The notes: generated from the letters alone by a model not told the origin. A DNA stretch of 64,000 nucleotides from Aequorivita vitellina (GCF_022008365.1 NZ_JAIRBA010000012.1:20452-84451), one strand, 5' to 3'; positions 16,383 to 25,880 are shown, numbered from the stretch's first letter. Translations and numbers: made by a program.

Positions 16383-16670
16383 ATGAAAACCCTTTCTTTA
16401 AAACATTGGCAACAACAATTTGAACACGATTATTACATGTATGTACCTTTGAGCATAATTTTAAATAGCTGCATTGGTTCTATTGCTGCTATGGCCATTT
16501 TGGCACAAGGAACTAGTTTAATATCAGGTATTGAGCTTACATTGTGTGTAGCATTGTGCATGGGTTATAACGCAGCTTTGCTAGCGGGTTCAAATAGAAA
16601 ATTTGCTTTCTGGTTACTTATTGTTAGTTTAGTGGTAAATTTATTGTTGATATTAATAACCTTATTATAA
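16383..16670 (+). CDS. Small membrane protein upstream of the truncated haemoglobin
   Basis: This 95-residue protein has three predicted transmembrane helices (about residues 20-42, 48-66 and 72-94) and an aromatic, charged N-terminus (LKHWQQQFEHDYYMY). I do not recognise the family. It ends two bases before the truncated haemoglobin ATG, so both are surely cotranscribed. The pairing with a globin and a divergent Crp-like regulator suggests a function in oxygen or nitric oxide response at the inner membrane. That is context inference only. Confidence 0.75.
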   Translation: MKTLSLKHWQQQFEHDYYMYVPLSIILNSCIGSIAAMAILAQGTSLISGIELTLCVALCMGYNAALLAGSNRKFAFWLLIVSLVVNLLLILITLL

Positions 16671-16672
16671 AA

Positions 16673-17080
16673 ATGAGCAAAAAGAAAATAGAGTCCCGAG
16701 AAGATGTGTCTTTACTAGTAAATACGTTCTATTCAAAAGTTAGGAAAGACGCGCTTCTCGGGCCTATTTTCAACCGAATTATCACCGATTGGGATACGCA
16801 TTTAGAGCTCCTAACCGATTTTTGGGAAACCAATTTACTGTACGCAAGAAAGTATTATGGAAATCCGTTACACGCCCATGTTGTAGTTGATCATAAAATG
16901 AACCATACCATTAATGAACTTCATTTTGGTGTTTGGATTAATCTTTGGTTAGAAACTATTAACGAGCTTTTTGAAGGCGAAACTGCACAGATTGCGATAA
17001 ATCGTGCCAGAAATATGGGAACTTTTATTCATTTGAATATTTTTAACGCTAGAAATAGAGAAGCAAAGAAAGAAGAATAA
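16673..17080 (+). CDS. Group III truncated haemoglobin
   Basis: The 135-residue protein fits group III (trHbP/CtrHb) globins. Phe19-Tyr20 in LVNTFYSKV matches the B9-B10 pair, with the tyrosine contacting bound ligand. His84 in ELHFGVWINLW is the likely proximal haem ligand and Trp88/Trp92 fit the conserved aromatic G-helix positions. The FWETNLLYARKYYGNPLHAH stretch (residues 50-69) is typical of the group. Campylobacter members protect against nitrosative stress or tune oxygen flux. It is cotranscribed with the membrane protein before it and followed 65 bases later by ccsBA. Confidence 0.92.
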   Translation: MSKKKIESREDVSLLVNTFYSKVRKDALLGPIFNRIITDWDTHLELLTDFWETNLLYARKYYGNPLHAHVVVDHKMNHTINELHFGVWINLWLETINELFEGETAQIAINRARNMGTFIHLNIFNARNREAKKEE

Positions 17081-17120
17081 TAGTTAACACATTTCAGTAG
17101 TCCAAATGGGTCTAATTCCT

Positions 17121-17128
17121 TATTTTTG
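17121..17128 (+). promoter_or_regulatory. -7 promoter element for ccsBA
   Basis: TATTTTTG, a perfect -7 consensus, lies 18 bases before the ATG at 17146 and downstream of the globin stop. ccsBA can therefore be transcribed separately from the globin pair. Confidence 0.5.
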
Positions 17129-17145
17129 CGCCAAAATTTCCTGTA

Positions 17146-20100
17146 ATGCAAAAAAAGATTGCCTCCGTTCTTTTCTCTACTAGACTCACCGCTGTTTTAT
17201 TTATTGTTTATGCCGCCGCAATGGCCGCTGGAACATTTATGGATGCAGATTCACAGAGTCCGCCAACACCCTATACACGAGAACTTATTTATAACGCTTG
17301 GTGGTTTGAGGCCATTATGGCGCTTTTTGTAATAAATTTTGTGGGAAACATTTTTAGATACAATCTTCACAAACGCAAAATGTGGGCTTCATTAATGCTG
17401 CATCTTGCATTTATTTTAGTGATTTTTGGCGCATTCGTTACTAGATATATTGGTTTTGAAGGTGTAATGCACATACGCGAAGGCCAAACAGAAAATACAA
17501 TTCTTTCAGAGCAAACTTACCTCGACGTTTTTATTGACGGAGATTATATGATTGATGGCGTTGCACAACGAAGAAAAGTTAAACCCAAAAAACTTCGACT
17601 TTCAGAAAAGTTAAACAACGATTTTACAATTAAAACCGACTATAATGGCGAACCGGTAACTATTAAATTTAAAGATTTTATTAGTGGGGCGACCGAAGGA
17701 TTAACACCAAATGAAAACGGAGAAGAGTACTTAAAAATTGTTGAAGCAGGTGAAGGTGAACGCCACGATCATTGGGTAAAAGTTGGAGAGGTTTCAAACA
17801 TTCACAATATTCTTTTTGCAATCAATAAACCAACAGACGGAGCAATTAACATTACGTATTCCGAAGATGGAAATTACACGATTTCAAGTCCTTTTGAAGG
17901 TAATTATATGCGTATGGCAGACCAAATGGAAGGCGAAGTTCTTTCAGATAGTGTGCAGCCTTTCAATTTACGCTCACTTTATAGACTTGCCGGGATTTCA
18001 TTTGTTGCGCCAGAACCTATTACCAAAGGAGAATTTGGAGTTGTAAAAGCCGCAGCAGATCAGCCGAGTCACCAAGACGCACTTATTGTTGAAGTATCTG
18101 CTGGCGGGGAAACAAAAACAGTTTCTATGCTCGGCGGAAAAGGTACTGCCCCAAATCCTGTGGAAACAGAAATTGCAGGCTTAAAAGTATATACAAGCTA
18201 TGGTTCTGAAAGCATAGCATTGCCTTTCAGTATTACCTTGAACGATTTTATCGCCGATAAATACCCAGGTACCGAAAAAGGTTATTCTTCATTTAAAAGT
18301 AAAGTGACCGTTATTAACGAAGATAAAACTCATTTTGATGCCGAAATTTTTATGAATAATGTGTTGGACCATCAAGGGTATCGCTTTTTTCAGTCTGGTT
18401 TTGACCCCGATGAGGGCGGAACAATCCTCTCTGTAAACCACGATTGGTGGGGCACTTGGATAACCTACATCGGTTATTTTTTACTGTATCTTGGTTTGAT
18501 GGCTATTCTTTTTAGTAAGCACAGTCGCTTTGGAAAATTGGAGGAGATTTTAAATAGAATAAAGCGAAAAAAGAAAAATATGATTACCATTCTGGTTTTA
18601 CTTTTATCGTTTACAGGATTTGCACAGCAACACGAGCCTTCAGCGCACACGGTAGTTCCGAAGCATCAAATTGATTCTTTAATTAAGGCCAATGCAGTTA
18701 GTAAAGAGCACGCCGCCAAGTTTGGGCATTTAATTATTCAAGATAACGGGCGAATGAAGCCTGTAAACACCTTTGCCAGCGAGCTTTTGCGAAAAATAAG
18801 CAGACACGAAACCTACCAGGGTTTGGATGCAAACCAAGTTTTTATTTCAATGACGGAGTTTCCACGACTTTGGGTTGAAGTACCGTTAATTGCGCTTAAA
18901 CGGGGCAACGACAGTATTCGTCACGTTGCGGGTGTTCCCGAAGGTCAGAAAGATATTGCTTTGCTCGATCTTTTTGACGAAAAAGGAAATTACAAATTGG
19001 AGCCTTATTTGTCTGCTGCAACACGCACCAATACGCCAAATCAATTTCAAAAAGATTTTATTCGCGCGCACGAAAACTTTTCACTGTTGAATGCAGCCTT
19101 AAGTGGAAGTATTCTGAAAATATTCCCCATACCTAACGACCCAGGGAACAAGTGGGTTTCGTACCCCGAATTGGGAGAAGCCAATTTAAAAGGAATGGAT
19201 TCGCTATATGCGAGGAATATTCTTCCGTTGTATTTTGACAGTTTGAAAAAAGCCAGAGAGACAGGCGATTACAATCAGGCAAACGATTTGTTGGAAAGCG
19301 TTACCAATTTTCAGAAAAAATACGGAGCCGAAGTAATGCCTTCGGAAAATAAACTTCGCGCAGAAACTCTTTACAACCAAGCAGACATTTTTAATAGGCT
19401 TTATAAATATTTTGCAGTATTTGGAATTTTGATGATGCTCTTCATCGTGATGCAGCTATTTAAAGATCGAAAAATACTTCGCACCTTAATTAGTGGTTCC
19501 AAGATTATAATGTGGGTTTTCTTCGCATTAATGACACTTGGGTTGGCACTGCGCTGGTATGTAAGTGGTCACGCCCCGTGGAGTGATGCTTATGAATCTG
19601 TTATCTACGTGGCTTGGGCAACCATTTTCTTTGGACTGGCATTTGGACGCCGAAGCGATTTAACCGTTGCTGCCACTGCATTTGCTGGAGCTATTATTCT
19701 TTGGGTTGCACACGAAAACTGGTTAGATCCGTCTATTGCAACCTTACAACCTGTATTAGATAGTTATTGGTTGATGATACACGTGGCGGTAATTGTAATG
19801 AGTTACGGCCCTTTCACTTTGGGAATGATTTTGGCTGCAGTTTCACTGTTTCTTATGATTTTTACCACAAAGCGCAACTATAAAAATATGGAGATCAACA
19901 TCAGCGAGCTTACTGTTGTAACCGAAATGGCGCTGACGGTAGGTTTGGTTTTACTCACCATCGGTAACTTTTTAGGCGGGCAATGGGCCAATGAAAGCTG
20001 GGGACGTTATTGGGGTTGGGATCCAAAAGAAACCTGGGCACTTATTAGTATTATGATTTACGCTTTTGTAATCCATGCCAGATTGGTACCAGGACTTCGC

Positions 20101-20337
20101 GGACGTTGGACATTCAACGTTTTAGCGATGTTTGCTTACGCTTCTATTATGATGACCTACTTTGGGGTGAATTTCTACCTAAGTGGCTTACATAGTTACG
20201 CTAGTGGTGATGCGCCCGCTACACCAACCTTTGTATGGTGGATTACGCTGTTTGGAGTGATTTTAAGTGTGGTGTCTTATTTTAGATATAAGAAGTTTTA
20301 TGGGAAGAAAAAGAAACCCAAAACTTTAAAAAAGTAA
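17146..20337 (+). CDS. Fused system II cytochrome c biogenesis protein CcsB-CcsA (ResB-ResC)
   Basis: This 1063-residue inner-membrane protein exports haem and attaches it to apocytochromes c in the periplasm. The N-terminal ResB/CcsB part has three helices (about residues 10-30, 55-75, 84-100), a large periplasmic domain and a helix near 440-460. The C-terminal CcsA part has about eight helices. It contains the tryptophan-rich WWD haem-handling motif at 947-970 (QWANESWGRYWGWDPKETWA) and candidate haem-ligand histidines flanking it. An in-frame ATG at 18580 (residue 479) starts a signal-peptide-like stretch ending in GFAQQ, marking the seam of the fusion and giving a possible separate second product. 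A perfect hairpin terminator follows. Confidence 0.92.
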   Translation: MQKKIASVLFSTRLTAVLFIVYAAAMAAGTFMDADSQSPPTPYTRELIYNAWWFEAIMALFVINFVGNIFRYNLHKRKMWASLMLHLAFILVIFGAFVTRYIGFEGVMHIREGQTENTILSEQTYLDVFIDGDYMIDGVAQRRKVKPKKLRLSEKLNNDFTIKTDYNGEPVTIKFKDFISGATEGLTPNENGEEYLKIVEAGEGERHDHWVKVGEVSNIHNILFAINKPTDGAINITYSEDGNYTISSPFEGNYMRMADQMEGEVLSDSVQPFNLRSLYRLAGISFVAPEPITKGEFGVVKAAADQPSHQDALIVEVSAGGETKTVSMLGGKGTAPNPVETEIAGLKVYTSYGSESIALPFSITLNDFIADKYPGTEKGYSSFKSKVTVINEDKTHFDAEIFMNNVLDHQGYRFFQSGFDPDEGGTILSVNHDWWGTWITYIGYFLLYLGLMAILFSKHSRFGKLEEILNRIKRKKKNMITILVLLLSFTGFAQQHEPSAHTVVPKHQIDSLIKANAVSKEHAAKFGHLIIQDNGRMKPVNTFASELLRKISRHETYQGLDANQVFISMTEFPRLWVEVPLIALKRGNDSIRHVAGVPEGQKDIALLDLFDEKGNYKLEPYLSAATRTNTPNQFQKDFIRAHENFSLLNAALSGSILKIFPIPNDPGNKWVSYPELGEANLKGMDSLYARNILPLYFDSLKKARETGDYNQANDLLESVTNFQKKYGAEVMPSENKLRAETLYNQADIFNRLYKYFAVFGILMMLFIVMQLFKDRKILRTLISGSKIIMWVFFALMTLGLALRWYVSGHAPWSDAYESVIYVAWATIFFGLAFGRRSDLTVAATAFAGAIILWVAHENWLDPSIATLQPVLDSYWLMIHVAVIVMSYGPFTLGMILAAVSLFLMIFTTKRNYKNMEINISELTVVTEMALTVGLVLLTIGNFLGGQWANESWGRYWGWDPKETWALISIMIYAFVIHARLVPGLRGRWTFNVLAMFAYASIMMTYFGVNFYLSGLHSYASGDAPATPTFVWWITLFGVILSVVSYFRYKKFYGKKKKPKTLKK

Positions 20338-20342
20338 ATTAA

Positions 20343-20391
20343 AAAACTGCGAAGTCGAGAATTCTTTACTCATTCTCGACTTCGCAGTTTT
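20343..20391. terminator. Perfect 19-bp hairpin between ccsBA and fumC
   Basis: The arms 20343-20361 and 20373-20391 are exactly complementary over 19 bp (right arm TTCTCGACTTCGCAGTTTT), with an 11-base loop. A- and T-runs at the two ends allow termination from both strands, which fits the convergent genes. Confidence 0.8.
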
Positions 20392-20418
20392 ATACAACTA
20401 TATAATTTTGAATTACTT

Positions 20419-21804
20419 TTAAACCATATCTTCTGGTTTAACCCATTCTTCAAATTCTTCAGCAGTTAGATAACCTAGGTTTACTCCTTCTTCTTTTAAA
20501 GTAGTTCCGTTTTTGTGGGCTGTGTTCGCAATTTCAGCAGCTTTGTAGTAACCAATTTTTGGGTTTAACGCAGTTACTAGCATTAAACTGTTGTTTAATT
20601 GTCTTTTTATTACTTCAAGATTTGGTTCAATACCTTGGGCGCAGTGAACATCAAATGAAACACACGCATCGCCAATCAATTGTGCAGATTGAAGAAAGTT
20701 TGCCGCCATTACTGGTTTAAAAACATTTAGCTCAAATTGCCCCTGCATTCCGCCAACTGCTATTGCCATATCGTTTCCTATAACTTGTGCGCAAACCATT
20801 GTAAGTGCTTCGCATTGCGTTGGGTTTACTTTTCCGGGCATGATAGATGAGCCGGGTTCGTTGGCAGGAATGGTTATTTCGCCAATACCACTTCTGGGGC
20901 CGCTGGCAAGCATTCGCACATCATTCGCAATTTTATTTAACGAAACGGCAAGTTGTTTTAAAGCACCGTGACTTTCAACAAAAGCGTCGTGCGCAGCAAG
21001 TGCTTCAAATTTATTTTTAGCAGTTACGAAAGGTAGATCGGTAAATTTCGCAATGTAATCAGCAACTTTTACATCGTAGCCTTTTGGGGTGTTTAAGCCA
21101 GTTCCAACCGCAGTACCGCCCAAAGCAAGTTCTGCCAAATGTGGAAGTGTGTTTTTTAATGCTTTAATACCGTGCTCAAGTTGTGCGGCGTAGCCACTAA
21201 ATTCTTGCCCAAGGGTTAGGGGAGTGGCATCCATAAAATGGGTTCGACCTATTTTTACCACATCTTTAAAATCGGCAGCTTTTTTAGCGAATGTTTTTTG
21301 AAGTTGTTCAACACCGGGAAGGGTGTTTTCAATCAATTTTTTATAGGCTGCAATATGCATTCCCGTTGGGAACGTGTCGTTAGACGACTGCGATTTGTTA
21401 ACATCGTCATTGGGTTGAAGGGTTTTTTCGCCTTCGCCAATGGTTTTTCCAGCTAGTTGGTGCGCGCGATTTGCAACCACTTCATTCACGTTCATATTGC
21501 TTTGGGTGCCGCTTCCGGTTTGCCATATTACCAATGGAAATTGATCGTCGTGTTTGCCTTCTAAAATTTCGTCGCAAACCTTTGCAATCAGGTCTCTTTT
21601 TTCTTCCGAAAGTACGCCAAGCTCGCAGTTTGTGTAGGCGGCAGCTTTCTTAAGATACGCAAAACCGTAAATGATTTCTAACGGCATTGATGCTTTTGGA
21701 CCAATTTTAAAATTTTCGAAAGAGCGTTCTGTTTGTGCACCCCATAGTTTATCGGCAGGTACTTTTACCTCGCCCATAGTGTCTTTTTCTATTCTATATT
21801 GCAT
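20419..21804 (-). CDS. fumC: Class II fumarate hydratase
   Basis: The iron-independent fumarase converts fumarate and water to L-malate in the TCA cycle, as a cytoplasmic homotetramer. The 461-residue length is normal. The superfamily signature [10 protein letters not shown] is at 318-327, carrying the catalytic serine loop. [10 protein letters not shown] (96-105), [11 protein letters not shown] (137-147) and [10 protein letters not shown] (186-195, His189) form the other active-site segments. Aspartase is the main look-alike; the THxxDATP and SSNDTFPT patterns fit FumC better. It is a single gene with a -7 element about 95 bases upstream. Confidence 0.95.
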   Translation of the reverse strand: MQYRIEKDTMGEVKVPADKLWGAQTERSFENFKIGPKASMPLEIIYGFAYLKKAAAYTNCELGVLSEEKRDLIAKVCDEILEGKHDDQFPLVIWQTGSGTQSNMNVNEVVANRAHQLAGKTIGEGEKTLQPNDDVNKSQSSNDTFPTGMHIAAYKKLIENTLPGVEQLQKTFAKKAADFKDVVKIGRTHFMDATPLTLGQEFSGYAAQLEHGIKALKNTLPHLAELALGGTAVGTGLNTPKGYDVKVADYIAKFTDLPFVTAKNKFEALAAHDAFVESHGALKQLAVSLNKIANDVRMLASGPRSGIGEITIPANEPGSSIMPGKVNPTQCEALTMVCAQVIGNDMAIAVGGMQGQFELNVFKPVMAANFLQSAQLIGDACVSFDVHCAQGIEPNLEVIKRQLNNSLMLVTALNPKIGYYKAAEIANTAHKNGTTLKEEGVNLGYLTAEEFEEWVKPEDMV

Positions 21805-21897
21805 TGTGAAAGTATTAATTATGAATTAGTAACGTTCCTTCACCGTAGCTTGGGAACCTTTTAAAAAATCTTGAGCTGTAGCTTTTAAATTTGCATA

Positions 21898-21905
21898 CAA
21901 AGGTA
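21898..21905 (-). promoter_or_regulatory. -7 promoter element for fumC
   Basis: The minus strand reads TACCTTTG, a perfect -7 consensus, 94 bases upstream of the fumC start. It implies an untranslated leader of roughly 85 bases. Confidence 0.45.
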
Positions 21906-21975
21906 ACGAAAAGCCAAAAGTTGTTCAACCCGCGTAGGTGTTTATTTGTTGTGAATAAATCGAAAAGTTTTCTTG

Positions 21976-22004
21976 TTGTTTTTCAAAAAATCCTATTATC
22001 TTTG
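21976..22004 (+). promoter_or_regulatory. Complete -33/-7 promoter for the 57-residue membrane protein
   Basis: TTG at 21976-21978 and TATCTTTG at 21997-22004, with 18 bases between, match the Bacteroidota -33/-7 promoter in both boxes and spacing. The ATG is at 22030. This is the best promoter match I noticed in the window. Confidence 0.6.
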
Positions 22005-22029
22005 AGGCATCAATTAAAAACGCTGCAAC

Positions 22030-22203
22030 ATGTTTACATTCGAACAATATTTAGGTTTTCTTGTTTTCCTTACCATCCTTACAATGGGGTTTTGGTTAAT
22101 GATATTTTTAGTGAGCATTCTACCATACTGGATTGGAGGATCTCTTTACGAAAACTGGAAATTGAAGCGCGAAGAAAAACGCAAAAATGAAGTGAAGGAA
22201 TAA
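22030..22203 (+). CDS. 57-residue membrane protein
   Basis: A complete small gene encodes MFTFEQYLGFLVFLTILTMG followed by a second hydrophobic run (FWLMIFLVSILPYWI) and a highly charged tail ENWKLKREEKRKNEVKE. One long or two short transmembrane helices are predicted, with the basic/acidic tail in the cytoplasm. It has a well-formed promoter just upstream and a strong terminator right after the stop, so it is a stand-alone transcription unit and very probably real. I do not know the family. Confidence 0.75.
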   Translation: MFTFEQYLGFLVFLTILTMGFWLMIFLVSILPYWIGGSLYENWKLKREEKRKNEVKE

Positions 22204-22224
22204 CTTCAGAATAAAATGATATAT

Positions 22225-22256
22225 AAAAAAAGGGAACCAATTTGGGTTCCCTTTTT
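22225..22256. terminator. Bidirectional terminator after the small membrane protein
   Basis: A 13-bp stem (22225-22237 with 22244-22256; core GGGAACC/GGTTCCC) has a 6-base loop, with A and T runs at the two ends. It sits between the + strand small gene and the - strand TonB receptor gene and can serve both. Confidence 0.8.
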
Positions 22257-22278
22257 TGTTTGCAATTAATCACTAGTG

Positions 22279-24771
22279 TTAACCTTCAAATCCACCTTCA
22301 TCAAAATTACCGCCTCTGTCTGGACGTTGGCGTTGTTTTTTCTGGTTGAATCTATACGTAAAAGTTAAGGTTACTTGGCGGCGTCTCCATTGAAACTCGC
22401 TTTCGCTAGTAAAAGTGTTTGTTGTGGTTAGGCTATTTCTTTTTCGCGTGTTTAGCAAATCGCTTACGTTTAATGCCAAGGTGCCATTGTCGTTAATTAT
22501 ATCTTTGCTCATCGCCATATTTAATGACAAAATTGGGTCACTTTCAGTCTGTGAGTTGTTTGACGGCCCTCTGTAAAAAGCATTGGTTTGCCATTCAACT
22601 TTCCACGGAAGTTTTACTTTGCTGCTAAAACGCCCAAAATAGCTGGTATTTTCTGCACCGTAATCTACGCCGTTGTAAAAGCCTTCGGTTTTAAACTGAA
22701 AGTAGTTAAAGCTTCCGTTTAAGTTAAGCCATTTTGTAGGGTTGTAAAGCAAACCTAGCTCAAAACCATAGCGTTGATTTGTTGAAAGGTTAATTGGCAA
22801 TGTTCGAATAATTGGGATTCCGTTGCTGGTTACTTCGCCAGTTTCTTCCTGCACTCTTTCAAAAGCATCTGTTTCGTGCTGGTAGTAAATTGAAGTGGTT
22901 AACGTAAGTTTTTTCCAACGTTTTAAATAACCCAAATCAAAGGCACTTGCGTATGCGGGATCTAAATTGGGGTTACCCTGAAATACGTTTGCTTCACTAG
23001 AACGCGAAGGGAAAGGGTTTATATACCAGTGGCGTGGTCTGTTGATTCGTCTGTTGTAACCTAAAGTAATGTTTTCGCTTTCTTTAATTTCATACGTAAG
23101 GTTTACCGTTGGAAATAAACCCGTGTAATTTTTATCGAAATTTAAGTTTAAAGGGGTGTTTTCTGAAACATTTTCGGCGTCTACTTTTCCTTTTAGCTGG
23201 GTATTTTCAAGACGAAGCCCTAATAGGAAAGAGAAATTTCCAAATTTATTTCCATACTGCGAATAAAAAGCGTGAACGTTTTCATTGTAGGTGAAAATAT
23301 TTGAAAGACTGTCATTTCTTACAAAATTGCCAGACGTACCGGTTTCTTCCAATAAGGTGTAATCTGTTTCAGATTCTTCAAATTTGCCACGGTAACCCGC
23401 TTCAAATTGTGCATTTTCACCAATAGGAAGCACATAGTCTGCCTGTGCTAAATATTCGGTTTGATTGCGCTTTTCAATAATTTCTTCAGCAGAAAGCGCC
23501 AAGGTAGTGGGAAAGGTTCTTTGTTCTGTAATCAAGGAACGCTCGTCATCTTTACCGCGGTCGTATTGTAAATCGGCAGTTAATTTATGGCCTTTATCAT
23601 CAAAGTTGTTTACGTAGTTTAATGAAAACTGATAGTTTGAGTCGTCTTCATCCTCATTCTCAACCCTTAAAATGGTTTCTTCAATTGTATTATCATTGAA
23701 GTTTGAAGTATTATTGGTAGTAACATCTTTGCCACCACCTTTCCGGTAGAAACCGCTTGCAGTTAATGAAGATTTATCGGTTAAAAAATATTCAATTCCA
23801 AGGTTGGTATTAAAGCCATCTCCTTGCCTGTCATAGTCTCTTCGTTCAATAACTTGATCAAATTGTGGATCTACTGTTACGGTTTCACCATTTTCATCTA
23901 TAAAGGTACGTGGGAAATAATTATTGTTGAAAAATGCTCTTCCCGGACCGTTGCGATAGTAAACACCCGTAGTGTTGAAAATATTAAATTTATCGGTACG
24001 GATATTAATATTTCCCGAAGCGTTGCTGTTTAACGGAACGCCAATACTGGTACTAATAGAACCGTTTAGGCCAAGCGTTTTTTCCTTTTTAAGAATAATA
24101 TTTAAAATTCCTGCAGTTCCTTCGGCATCGTAGCGAGCCGATGGCGATGTAATTACTTCAACGCGCTCAATGGCTTCAGCGGGAAGTTGGCGAAGCGCAT
24201 CTGTAGAGCCAAACCCAGCAATTGCAGATGGTTTTCCATTAATTAAAATACGCACGTTTTCATTTCCGCGCAAAGCAATTGCACCGTCAATATCTACTGT
24301 TACCGAAGGTACGTTGTTTAACGCGTCACTAACTGTGGCGCCACCTGCGGTTAGGTCCTTCCCAATATTATAGATTTTTTTGTCTAACCGAACTTGCACT
24401 TCTGTAGTTTCGGCACGCACTACTACTTCGTCTAAACTTGCAGCATCTATTGCCAATTTAACGGTGGGTAGGGTGGTATTTTTTGTAAGATTTTGGTTCG
24501 GAACTTCTTTCGTTTTATATGAAATAAATTCATAACGCACCGTGTAAACTCCTTCTGGCACGTCAATACTATATTTTCCTTCTTCAGTCGTAATTCCACC
24601 AGTAACCGTTTTTCCTTCTTTATTGATGAAAGAAACGGTAGAATACTCGAGCGGATAGTCGGTTCCCTCTTCTAGAATGGTGCCTTTTACGGTAACTTGT
24701 TTTGTGTGAGTGTTTTGAGCCACAAGTAGTGTCGTGGCAAATAGGAATAGAAGCGATAGTTTGAGTTTCAT
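22279..24771 (-). CDS. TonB-dependent outer-membrane receptor family protein (OMP beta-barrel type 3)
   Basis: This 830-residue outer-membrane protein has a signal peptide ending near LVAQ19 and a carboxypeptidase-like regulatory domain (about 27-110, VKGTILEEGTDYPLEYSTVS). A plug domain follows (about 120-230, LNNVPSVTVDIDGAIALRGN, LINGKPSA), then a C-terminal beta-barrel with many alternating aromatic strands. The C-terminus ends in a basic, glycine-rich tail rather than a terminal aromatic residue. The family includes barrels that may not transport. It is a single gene between terminators with no SusD-like partner. The substrate cannot be inferred. Confidence 0.88.
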   Translation of the reverse strand: MKLKLSLLFLFATTLLVAQNTHTKQVTVKGTILEEGTDYPLEYSTVSFINKEGKTVTGGITTEEGKYSIDVPEGVYTVRYEFISYKTKEVPNQNLTKNTTLPTVKLAIDAASLDEVVVRAETTEVQVRLDKKIYNIGKDLTAGGATVSDALNNVPSVTVDIDGAIALRGNENVRILINGKPSAIAGFGSTDALRQLPAEAIERVEVITSPSARYDAEGTAGILNIILKKEKTLGLNGSISTSIGVPLNSNASGNINIRTDKFNIFNTTGVYYRNGPGRAFFNNNYFPRTFIDENGETVTVDPQFDQVIERRDYDRQGDGFNTNLGIEYFLTDKSSLTASGFYRKGGGKDVTTNNTSNFNDNTIEETILRVENEDEDDSNYQFSLNYVNNFDDKGHKLTADLQYDRGKDDERSLITEQRTFPTTLALSAEEIIEKRNQTEYLAQADYVLPIGENAQFEAGYRGKFEESETDYTLLEETGTSGNFVRNDSLSNIFTYNENVHAFYSQYGNKFGNFSFLLGLRLENTQLKGKVDAENVSENTPLNLNFDKNYTGLFPTVNLTYEIKESENITLGYNRRINRPRHWYINPFPSRSSEANVFQGNPNLDPAYASAFDLGYLKRWKKLTLTTSIYYQHETDAFERVQEETGEVTSNGIPIIRTLPINLSTNQRYGFELGLLYNPTKWLNLNGSFNYFQFKTEGFYNGVDYGAENTSYFGRFSSKVKLPWKVEWQTNAFYRGPSNNSQTESDPILSLNMAMSKDIINDNGTLALNVSDLLNTRKRNSLTTTNTFTSESEFQWRRRQVTLTFTYRFNQKKQRQRPDRGGNFDEGGFEG

Positions 24772-24855
24772 ATAATCTTTAGCAATTTTGACCTGCGAAA
24801 ATAGCGGTGGTTTAATTGGGAATTGCTAAACTTCTGTTAAATATAGGAAGTCAAT

Positions 24856-25197
24856 TTATAAAATATCCAACACCTTTTGTGGCGGTCTTCCTATAACTGC
24901 GTGTGTACCTTTTATTGCAATGGGTCGTTCTATTAATTTTGGGTATTTAATCATTGCGTCTATGAGCTCATCATCGGTTAGCGCTTTGCCTTTGTAGTTT
25001 TCTTTCCACGCAGCTTCGTTGGTTCTAATTAGGGCTATGGGTTTAATGCCCAGCAACTCAATAACCTGTTTTAATTCTTGGTGCGATGGTGGGGTTTCAA
25101 GATATTTTATAATCTCAATTGTTTCGCCTTCTTCTTCCAAAAGTTGAAGTGCTTGACGCGATTTGCTGCAGCGGGGGTTGTGGTATAATGTGGTCAT
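24856..25197 (-). CDS. ArsC/Spx-family arsenate reductase-like protein
   Basis: This 113-residue thioredoxin-fold protein has the redox active cysteine in HNPRCSKSRQAL (Cys10). The conserved YLETPPS stretch (52-58) and the arginine-containing RPIAIKGTHAVIGRPP (about 91-106) are also present. Glutaredoxin-dependent ArsC reduces arsenate to arsenite using Cys10 and Arg92-type residues, but the YfgD-like subfamily is often of unproven role. No ars operon is nearby, so a general reductase role is equally possible. Single gene. Confidence 0.85.
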   Translation of the reverse strand: MTTLYHNPRCSKSRQALQLLEEEGETIEIIKYLETPPSHQELKQVIELLGIKPIALIRTNEAAWKENYKGKALTDDELIDAMIKYPKLIERPIAIKGTHAVIGRPPQKVLDIL

Positions 25198-25258
25198 CGG
25201 TTTTAGTTTAAAGTTGAAGAATTGAGAAAAAAGAATAAAAGAACAAAGAAAAAAGAGG

Positions 25259-25738
25259 CTACTTTTTCGATAATTCTTCGAGTTCTAATTTATAGTCGTA
25301 CTGTAAGTCTTCGTGAAGTGTTTCCACTTTTTTTGAAATATAATCAATTTGTCGGTTGTATATATTGGTAAGTGTTGTATTTCGGTTTATTGATGGTTTA
25401 AAATCTTTTAATTTTTCACAAAAATAAAGCAAAAGTTCAACTTCGGTTTCTTTGTTTTGCGAATAGCGGATGAATTTTTTAATCTCTCGCAAAATTTTTC
25501 GAACACTTTTTTTAATGTAAAAATAGGTTTTGGTATTTATGGCTTCAAAATCTTCGTCTATCTTTGCTTTTATACTTTCAATAAAAGCTTCTTCATTTGC
25601 AGATTCAAACAATAAATAGGTAAGGAGCTCTTTATTTTCTTTTTTAAATTTTGAAAGCCGAAGGCAAAGTTCCAGCAATTCCTGAGTAGAACGGTGGTTT
25701 AATTCGGTTTTAATTTCTTTTAAAGAGGCTGCTTTCAT
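25259..25738 (-). CDS. Conserved hypothetical helical protein
   Basis: I do not recognise a named domain in this 159-residue protein. It is rich in Lys, Glu and Leu, with no signal or membrane segment and helical patterning throughout (for example STQELLELCLRLSKFKKENK and VRKILREIKKFIRY). It is basic in the middle and could bind nucleic acid or a partner protein. It lies between an ArsC-like gene and the cupredoxin pair, all on the minus strand but with separate spacing. A cytoplasmic location is inferred. Confidence 0.7.
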   Translation of the reverse strand: MKAASLKEIKTELNHRSTQELLELCLRLSKFKKENKELLTYLLFESANEEAFIESIKAKIDEDFEAINTKTYFYIKKSVRKILREIKKFIRYSQNKETEVELLLYFCEKLKDFKPSINRNTTLTNIYNRQIDYISKKVETLHEDLQYDYKLELEELSKK

Positions 25739-25819
25739 AACACTATTTGCGGTAAAGATACTAGTGTTTTTCAGAAATTAAAACTCTAATTGCTGCTATT
25801 AGAAAGTTTGGTAAATAAA

Positions 25820-25860
25820 AAATTCACTGTTGTAAAAAAAAATAAAACAACAGTGAATTT
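25820..25860 (-). terminator. Terminator after the cupredoxin gene
   Basis: A 13-bp perfect stem (25820-25832 with 25848-25860, AAATTCACTGTTG) has an A-rich loop. On the minus strand a T-rich run follows. It lies 21 bases past the cupredoxin stop. Confidence 0.7.
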
Positions 25861-25880
25861 CCTTACTAAAAATGGAGCAA

